Of a stretch of DNA of 7,086 bases, positions 1 through 4,388 are shown in pieces (positions within the stretch are counted from its first letter, which is position 1; the number at the start of each line of letters is the position of its first letter). The notes under the pieces are model-generated. The model was not told the DNA's origin. It saw nothing but the letters and a program-made list of their open reading frames with translations, and did no database searches. This DNA is from an uncultured Lachnospiraceae bacterium (GTDB taxonomy: Bacteria; Bacillota_A; Clostridia; Lachnospirales; Lachnospiraceae): NCBI GenBank assembly GCA_902773195.1, contig CACYDL010000257.1:1-7086 (forward strand). Direction: 5' to 3'. Position numbers and translations under genes: made by a program.

Positions 1-1
1 G

Positions 2-355
2 CGGGAGCAGGGCGTCACGATGGATTTCATCCGCCAGCAGGTCAAGGTGGGATTCCTCGGACTGACAGCCGACCAGGCGAAGGCCGCGATTATCGCCTAC
101 GAGCCGATCTGGGCGATCGGCACCGGAAAGACCGCCACGTCCGATCAGGCCGAAGAGGTCTGCAAGGGCATCCGCGATCTGATCCGTGAGCTCTACGGCG
201 ACGAAGTGGCGGAGGAGATCCGCATCCTCTACGGCGGTTCCGTCAAGGGATCGAACGCGGCGGAGCTGTTCTCGAAGGAAGACATCGACGGCGGACTTGT
301 CGGCGGCGCTTCCCTGAAGCCGGATTTCGGCGACATCGTCAATTACAACAAATAA
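2..355 (+). CDS. tpiA: Triosephosphate isomerase, C-terminal part (5'-truncated by window edge)
   Basis: The enzyme interconverts dihydroxyacetone phosphate and glyceraldehyde 3-phosphate in cytoplasmic glycolysis. The open frame runs from base 2, so the ATG at 20 is an internal Met and the gene starts upstream of the window. The visible 117 residues cover roughly the last 45% of a normal enzyme of about 250 residues. They include the catalytic-Glu segment [14 protein letters not shown] (Glu codon at 101-103; the segment continues into flexible loop 6), the phosphate-binding YGGSVKGSN segment, and the terminal [13 protein letters not shown] motif. The frame ends with two consecutive TAA codons (353-358). 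Its position upstream of gpmI fits the common gap-pgk-tpiA-gpmI glycolytic cluster of Bacillota, although a terminator and a foreign-looking gene now separate the two. Identification is secure; nothing in the visible part suggests inactivation. Confidence 0.97.
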   Translation, partial: REQGVTMDFIRQQVKVGFLGLTADQAKAAIIAYEPIWAIGTGKTATSDQAEEVCKGIRDLIRELYGDEVAEEIRILYGGSVKGSNAAELFSKEDIDGGLVGGASLKPDFGDIVNYNK

Positions 356-396
356 TAAAACGCATCAGACGGCGCGGTGAAGCGGCGGAACCGATT

Positions 397-421
397 CCGG
401 GGGAAGAGGCCCCCGCTTCCC
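397..421 (+). other. GC-rich hairpin downstream of tpiA
   Basis: A perfect 6-bp GC stem (398-403 with 410-415, six-base loop) can form here. An alternative pairing joins GGGAAG at 401-406 to CTTCCC at 416-421. No U-tract follows, so it is not a canonical intrinsic terminator. It could be a 3'-end stabiliser for tpiA mRNA or part of a leader folding upstream of the terminator at 451-490. The stem is seen in the sequence; any function is inferred. Confidence 0.35.
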
Positions 422-450
422 GGGCGCGTCACAGATGAAAATGAACTTCG

Positions 451-490
451 GCCCCGTTTTTATTAGATGATAATAAAACGGGGCTCTTTT
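451..490 (+). terminator. Strong intrinsic terminator abutting the glycosyltransferase RBS
   Basis: The left arm at 451-465 pairs with the right arm at 471-484. There are 14 base pairs with one bulged T, the loop is GATGA, and the base is GCCCCG/CGGGGC. TCTTTT follows at 485-490. It should end transcripts coming from tpiA. On the minus strand no U-run follows the stem, so it appears one-directional. The ribosome binding site of the next gene (GAGGA, 492-496) begins two bases after the U-tract. Any transcript reaching that gene from upstream must therefore pass through this structure, or start almost at the RBS. Confidence 0.85.
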
Positions 491-502
491 CGAGGATATG
501 AG

Positions 503-1591
503 ATGAACGTGAGACCTGTTCTGTGGATTGTCGTCCCCTGCTACAACGAAAGCGAGGTTCTGCCCGTCACGGAGCCTCTGTTTGCCGATAAGCTCGCCGG
601 CCTGGAGCGCGCCGGCCTGGTCAGTTCCGGCAGCCGGGTGCTGTTCGTGGACGACGGCTCGTCCGACGGCACGTGGGATCTCATCCGCGGGTACGCGGAG
701 GCGGACGAGAGGATCATCGGCATCCGCCAGAGCAGAAACCGCGGCCACCAGAAGGCCGTCCTGGCGGGCCTCATGGAAGCCCGCGGACGCTGCGACGTGA
801 CGATCTCGATCGACTGCGACGGCCAGGACGACCTCGACGCCATGGATGAAATGATGCGGGCCTATCTGGACGGATGCGAGGTGGTCTACGGAGTCCGGGA
901 GAAGAGGGACACCGACACCTTCTTCAAGCGGGCGACGGCCCAGGGGTTTTACAGATTCCTGAACGCGATGGGAGCGGAGACGGTTTACAATCACGCGGAC
1001 TACCGCCTGATCAGCTCGACGGTGCTGCAGCATCTCGCCGATTACCGGGAGGTCAACCTGTTTCTCCGGGGGATGATCCCCCTGGTGGGATTCCGCAGCA
1101 CGACGGTGCTCTACGAGAGAGCCGAGCGGAAGGCGGGCAGGAGCCACTACCCCTTAAGCAGGATGATCGCCCTGGCGGTGGACGGTATCACGAGCCTATC
1201 GATTCTGCCGATCCGGATCATCTCGACGGCCGGCCTCATCGTCAGCCTTTTCGGCGTGATCAGCATCATCTGGGCGGTGATCCGCCACGTCACCGGCCAC
1301 ACGGTGGCGGGCTGGGCCTCCATCATCTGTATTCTCTCGCTGATCGGGGGGCTGCAGCTGCTCTCCCTCGGAGTGATCGGCGAGTACGTCGGCAAGACCT
1401 ATCTCGAGGCAAAGGGAAGGCCGCGATACATCATCAGCGACCGGACCTGGGAGCCCTTCGCGAGACACTATGTCGAGGAGGACGGGGCACGGGCGGACAC
1501 CTCTTTCCGGAAGGCCGGGAAACCGGGCCCGTCCGGCGCGCACGGAAGAGGGGCAGACCTTGACAGCGCTTCCGATCATGCCGTAAAATAG
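503..1591 (+). CDS. Membrane-anchored family 2 glycosyltransferase (polyprenyl-phosphate glycosyltransferase type)
   Basis: This 362-residue protein probably moves a sugar from a nucleotide sugar to a polyprenyl phosphate on the inner face of the membrane, like the DPM1/GtrB group. The GT-A domain (about 7-215) shows VPCYNESE (11-18), the VDDGSSDGT nucleotide-binding motif (49-57) and the metal-binding DCDGQDD (104-110; D104 and D106 form the DxD). The region around 206-230 (ERKAGRSHYPLSRM...DGI) is typical of this family just before the membrane part. Two hydrophobic segments follow at about 238-260 and 270-297, with a polar tail of about 65 residues. ATG 503 is chosen because GAGGA at 492-496 lies six bases upstream; the in-frame ATG at 467 lies in the terminator loop. 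The gene stands alone, with no flippase or acceptor-sugar transferase beside it, so the sugar and the final target (wall polymer, teichoic acid or lipid) cannot be read from context. The tail after about residue 325 is Gly/Ala/Asp-rich and looks unstructured. Confidence 0.9.
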   Translation: MNVRPVLWIVVPCYNESEVLPVTEPLFADKLAGLERAGLVSSGSRVLFVDDGSSDGTWDLIRGYAEADERIIGIRQSRNRGHQKAVLAGLMEARGRCDVTISIDCDGQDDLDAMDEMMRAYLDGCEVVYGVREKRDTDTFFKRATAQGFYRFLNAMGAETVYNHADYRLISSTVLQHLADYREVNLFLRGMIPLVGFRSTTVLYERAERKAGRSHYPLSRMIALAVDGITSLSILPIRIISTAGLIVSLFGVISIIWAVIRHVTGHTVAGWASIICILSLIGGLQLLSLGVIGEYVGKTYLEAKGRPRYIISDRTWEPFARHYVEEDGARADTSFRKAGKPGPSGAHGRGADLDSASDHAVK

Positions 1592-1651
1592 AGCAGTTAT
1601 ACCAGTTAAACTCTATCGTATTTCCGAAGGCAGTTATTCCGGTGTAACTGC
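1588..1651 (+). promoter_or_regulatory. Possible control region before gpmI: duplicated motif and inverted repeats
   Basis: The 148-base gap between the glycosyltransferase and gpmI is visibly AT-richer than its surroundings. GCAGTTAT occurs at 1593-1600 and again at 1630-1637, 37 bases apart, and over 19 bases the two copies match at 15 positions. The first copy sits between ATAGAG (1588-1593) and CTCTAT (1611-1616), which can pair. The second copy forms a perfect 7-bp inverted repeat, GCAGTTA (1630-1636) with TAACTGC (1645-1651). It may be an operator or leader structure for gpmI. I could not fix a convincing -35/-10 pair, so the promoter itself is inferred only from the upstream terminator and the spacing. 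Confidence 0.35.
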
Positions 1652-1739
1652 ATATACCGCGGCGCAAAACGGCAGACGGCAGTGATTTGCGGCCGCGAGT
1701 ATCGTGAGAGGTATCTCAGACAGGAGGGAAATCTTCAAA

Positions 1740-3278
1740 ATGGGAAAAAAAACACATGTCATCATGATTCTTGACGGCTACGGTCTCAATCAGGTTCATG
1801 AGCACAACGCCGTGTATCTTGCGAATACGCCTGTCATGGACCGGCTTGAAGCGGAGTATCCGTTTGTCCAGGGATATGCCTCCGGTCTCGCGGTGGGACT
1901 TCCGGACGGCCAGATGGGCAATTCGGAGGTCGGCCACACCAATATGGGCGCCGGCCGCGTCGTCTACCAGGAGCTGACCAGGATTTCCAAGGCGATCGAC
2001 GACGGCGATTTCTTTGAGAACGAGGAGCTCCTCAAGGCGGTACAGAACGCCAAGGACAACGACAGCTCCCTTCATTTCATGGGACTCGTCTCCCCGGGCG
2101 GCGTTCACAGCCACACGGACCATCTCTACGGCCTTCTTGAGCTGGCGAAGCGCCACGGCCTGAAGAAGGTGTACGTGCACTGCTTCATGGACGGCCGGGA
2201 CACGCCGCCGGATTCGGGCAAGGGCTACATCAAGGATCTCCTCGACAAGATGGAAGAGATCGGCGTCGGCGAGATCGCGACGGTGTCCGGCCGGTATTAC
2301 GCGATGGACCGCGACAACCGCTGGGAGAGAATCGTGCGCGCCTACGACGCCCTCGTCCGCGGAAAGGGCGACAGGGCGGAGAGCGCCCTCGGCGGCATGC
2401 AGGCTTCCTATGACAAGGGCGTCGTGGACGAATTCGTGGTGCCCTTCGTCGTCGAGAAGAACGGCGAGCCCGTCGCCACGATCAAGGAGAAGGACTCCGT
2501 CGTCTTCTTCAACTTCAGGCCCGACCGCGCCAGGGAGATCTCCCGCTGCTTCTGCGACGATGCGTTCGATCATTTCGACCGCGGCCCCAGGGTGAAGACG
2601 ACCTACGTCTGCTTCACGGATTACGACGTCACGATCGAAAACAAGCTGGTGGCGTTCAAGAAGCAGGAGCTCACGCATGTGTTCGGCCAGTGGCTCTCGG
2701 ATCAGGGAATGACCCAGCTCCGCACGGCCGAGACCGAGAAGTACGCCCATGTGACGTTCTTCTTCAACGGCGGCGTGGAGGAGCCCTTCCCGGGAGAAGA
2801 CAGGATCCTTGTTCCCTCCCCGAAGGTCGCGACCTACGATCTCCAGCCGGAGATGAGCGCGCCCAAGGTGTGCGACGGCCTGGTGGAGGCCATTGACAGC
2901 GGCAAGTACGACGTGATCATCATCAATTTCGCGAACGGCGATATGGTCGGCCACACCGGCGTGGAAGCCGCCGCGATCAAGGCGGTGGAGTGCGTCGACG
3001 AGTGCGTGGGACGGACCGTCGAGGCGATCAAGAGAAACGGCGGCATCCTTTTCATCTGCGCGGATCACGGAAACTGCGACATGATGGTGGATCCGGCCAC
3101 GGGCGAACCCTTCACGGCCCACACGACGAACCCGGTCCCGTTCATTCTCGTCAACGCGGATCCGAAGTACAGGCTCGCCGAGGGCGGAAGGCTCTGCGAT
3201 ATCGTGCCCACGATGATCGAGCTGATGGGCAAGGAGAAGCCCGAGGAGATGACCGGACATTCTCTGCTGATTTCCTGA
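1740..3278 (+). CDS. gpmI: 2,3-bisphosphoglycerate-independent phosphoglycerate mutase
   Basis: The enzyme interconverts 3- and 2-phosphoglycerate in glycolysis using two metal ions and a phosphoserine intermediate. At 512 residues it is the normal family length. Visible active-site residues are D12 (LDGYG), the nucleophile S62 in GNSEVGHTNMGAGR, H123 (GGVHSHTDH), R153/D154 (DGRD), R185 and R191, R260/R263 (FRPDR), K334, D401/H405 (NGDMVGHTG), D442/H443 (ADHGN) and H461 (TAHTTNPVP). Every catalytic and metal-ligand position I know of is present, so the enzyme should be active. ATG 1740 is preferred over an in-frame upstream start at 1704: AGGAGG lies at 1722-1727 and MGKKTHVIMILDGYG is the family N-terminus. 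The spacing of 12 bases is slightly long. The usual neighbour tpiA lies upstream, separated by the glycosyltransferase gene and a terminator; another terminator follows within 10 bases, so gpmI is probably a single-gene transcript. Confidence 0.98.
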   Translation: MGKKTHVIMILDGYGLNQVHEHNAVYLANTPVMDRLEAEYPFVQGYASGLAVGLPDGQMGNSEVGHTNMGAGRVVYQELTRISKAIDDGDFFENEELLKAVQNAKDNDSSLHFMGLVSPGGVHSHTDHLYGLLELAKRHGLKKVYVHCFMDGRDTPPDSGKGYIKDLLDKMEEIGVGEIATVSGRYYAMDRDNRWERIVRAYDALVRGKGDRAESALGGMQASYDKGVVDEFVVPFVVEKNGEPVATIKEKDSVVFFNFRPDRAREISRCFCDDAFDHFDRGPRVKTTYVCFTDYDVTIENKLVAFKKQELTHVFGQWLSDQGMTQLRTAETEKYAHVTFFFNGGVEEPFPGEDRILVPSPKVATYDLQPEMSAPKVCDGLVEAIDSGKYDVIIINFANGDMVGHTGVEAAAIKAVECVDECVGRTVEAIKRNGGILFICADHGNCDMMVDPATGEPFTAHTTNPVPFILVNADPKYRLAEGGRLCDIVPTMIELMGKEKPEEMTGHSLLIS

Positions 3279-3287
3279 AGAACCGTG

Positions 3288-3325
3288 ACCCGCGGGCGTG
3301 CTGCGGCGGCGTCCGCGGGTTTTTC
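3288..3325 (+). terminator. Intrinsic terminator of gpmI
   Basis: An 11-bp stem forms between 3288-3298 and 3310-3320 (ACCCGCGGGCG with CGTCCGCGGGT, one G-U pair) around an 11-base loop. A T-run (3320-3324) follows directly. It begins ten bases after the gpmI stop codon and separates gpmI from the secG promoter. Confidence 0.9.
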
Positions 3326-3380
3326 CGGAGTGCGCCCCAAAAGCGGCGGAAAAGTGTTCCGAATTCAACGGAAAATCCGC

Positions 3381-3409
3381 TTGTATTCCGTCGGGGGCTG
3401 TGCTAGAAT
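3381..3409 (+). promoter_or_regulatory. Likely sigma-A promoter for secG
   Basis: TTGTAT (3381-3386) is a partial -35 match. A 17-base spacer leads to TAGAAT (3404-3409), a five-of-six -10 match preceded by TGC, i.e. an extended -10. Transcription would start near 3415-3417, about 43 bases before the secG ATG. It lies just downstream of the gpmI terminator, as expected for an independent secG transcript. Confidence 0.7.
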
Positions 3410-3458
3410 GAGATTTGGCTTGTTCAGGCAAGGTGAAAACTTCGGAGGTGTGTTTTAA

Positions 3459-3704
3459 ATGGGAGTTCTCAGAATCATTCTTACGATTGTCTACGTGATC
3501 GACTGTATCGCTCTTTCGGCGATCGTTCTGATGCAGGAAGGCAAAGCGGCAGGACTTGGCGCAATTGCCGGCGCGGCAGATACATATTGGGGACAGAACA
3601 AGGGCAGATCAATGGAAGGCGGACTTGTCAAGGCGACAAAGATCCTTGCAGTGATTTTCTTCGTTCTTTCGATCGTACTGTCGATGAATTTCTTGTCCAA
3701 GTGA
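3459..3704 (+). CDS. secG: Preprotein translocase subunit SecG
   Basis: SecG is the small accessory subunit of the SecYEG channel that exports unfolded proteins across the cytoplasmic membrane. The 81-residue product is of normal size. It has an N-terminal membrane segment (about 3-24), the conserved VLMQEGKAAGLGAI stretch after it, a Gly-rich loop (GAADTYWGQNKGRSMEGG), and a second membrane segment (about 60-79) introduced by the LVKATKIL motif. The start is supported by GGAGGTG at 3444-3450, eight bases before ATG. It has its own promoter upstream and a terminator seven bases after the stop codon, so it appears monocistronic. In many Bacillota rnr follows and then smpB; here no rnr is present between secG and smpB. 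Confidence 0.96.
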   Translation: MGVLRIILTIVYVIDCIALSAIVLMQEGKAAGLGAIAGAADTYWGQNKGRSMEGGLVKATKILAVIFFVLSIVLSMNFLSK

Positions 3705-3710
3705 TTTAAG

Positions 3711-3736
3711 ACCTCTGCCCGGTGCAGAGGTTTTTT
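3711..3736 (+). terminator. Intrinsic terminator of secG
   Basis: ACCTCTGC (3711-3718) pairs perfectly with GCAGAGGT (3724-3731) around a five-base loop, and six T residues follow (3731-3736). This is a textbook intrinsic terminator seven bases after the secG stop. Confidence 0.93.
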
Positions 3737-3830
3737 CAATCGTAGATTATTATCAGAAGCGGATTTGGATCAGACCTTTTTTATTCCGCCGTTTCCCGCT
3801 CTTCGTCTCTGCACACGAAAGCGTCACAGA

Positions 3831-3859
3831 TTCGCGGTATCATAAAAAGGCTGTATGAT
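3831..3859 (+). promoter_or_regulatory. Possible promoter for smpB
   Basis: TATGAT (3854-3859) is a five-of-six -10 match, with a weak -35 candidate TTCGCG (3831-3836) at 17 bases. A terminator upstream and no other gene in 3737-3883 mean smpB needs a promoter in this gap. The -10 box is also the right half of a 6-bp inverted repeat (ATCATA 3839-3844 with TATGAT), which could be coincidence. I see no open frame or RNA gene in the rest of the gap. Confidence 0.4.
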
Positions 3860-3883
3860 TTTTCATTCGACCAGGGTTAAAAA

Positions 3884-4345
3884 ATGTCAGATTCTGTCAA
3901 GGTCATCGCGAACAACAAAAAGGCCTTTCACGATTACTTCATCCTCGAGAAATACGAAGCCGGGATCGAGCTCTTCGGCACCGAGGTGAAATCCATCCGG
4001 ATGGGCCACTGTTCCGTGAAGGAAGCCTATATAGAGATCTCCCGCGGCGAGATGTATGTCGACGGGATGCATATCTCTCCATACGAGAAGGGTAATATTT
4101 TCAACAGGGATCCGCTGAGGAAGCGGCGGCTTCTGATGCACTCCTCCGAGATCAGGAAGCTGGCGCAGAAGATCAAGGAGAAGGGTTTTACACTGGTACC
4201 TCTGCAGGTTTACTTCAAGGGAAGTCTCGTGAAGGTCGAGGTCGGACTTGCAAAAGGAAAGAAGCTTTATGACAAGAGGGCGGATATCGCCAAAAAGGAC
4301 ATAAAGCGCGAAGCGGAGCGTGACTTCAAGATCAGGAACGTCTGA
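3884..4345 (+). CDS. smpB: SsrA-binding protein SmpB (tmRNA partner in ribosome rescue)
   Basis: SmpB binds tmRNA and carries it to ribosomes stalled on broken messages, so that the nascent chain is tagged for degradation. The 153-residue product has the full family pattern: NKKAFHDYFILEKYEAGIEL at the N-terminus, GTEVKS (32-37), the AYIEI and MHISPYEKGN strands, NRDPLRKRRLLMH (74-86), VPLQVYFK, GLAKGKKLYDKR (121-132), and a basic tail (about 134-153) that enters the decoding centre. The ATG has only a modest ribosome site (CAGGG, 3872-3876, eight bases upstream), but the N-terminus fits the family. The tmRNA gene ssrA, often close by, is not in the window. The lipoprotein gene begins 43 bases after the stop with no terminator between, so the two are probably cotranscribed. 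Confidence 0.97.
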   Translation: MSDSVKVIANNKKAFHDYFILEKYEAGIELFGTEVKSIRMGHCSVKEAYIEISRGEMYVDGMHISPYEKGNIFNRDPLRKRRLLMHSSEIRKLAQKIKEKGFTLVPLQVYFKGSLVKVEVGLAKGKKLYDKRADIAKKDIKREAERDFKIRNV

Positions 4346-4388
4346 TCAGTTACAGTTGGTACGCGATACTTTTACATGAGAGGTGCAT

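Noticed and set aside
467..502. Upstream ATG at 467 as start of the glycosyltransferase
   Set aside because: It sits in the terminator loop and adds a non-conserved dozen residues; ATG 503 has a well-spaced GAGGA site.
365..1147. Minus-strand open frame of 260 codons opposite the glycosyltransferase
   Set aside because: It lies over a gene with clear family motifs, has no recognisable domain and an Arg/His/Val-rich composition typical of antisense frames in GC-rich coding DNA.
1704..1739. Upstream in-frame start for gpmI
   Set aside because: The extension spans the AGGAGG site itself, and the product from 1740 has the standard length and N-terminus.
3260..3406. + strand open frame of 138 codons overlapping the end of gpmI (2990-3406)
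   Set aside because: It is a shifted frame of gpmI running through the terminator and secG promoter, with no domain or RBS.
1716..3431. Minus-strand open frame of 571 codons opposite gpmI
   Set aside because: gpmI on the + strand carries all catalytic residues; the antisense product shows no domain, and long antisense frames are expected at this GC content.
4383..4388. GTG at 4383 as start of the lipoprotein
   Set aside because: It overlaps the ribosome binding site; ATG 4389 gives a normal lipoprotein signal.
4346..4388. Promoter or ssrA (tmRNA) gene after smpB
   Set aside because: The gap is only 43 bases, too short for tmRNA, and no acceptable -35/-10 pair was found.
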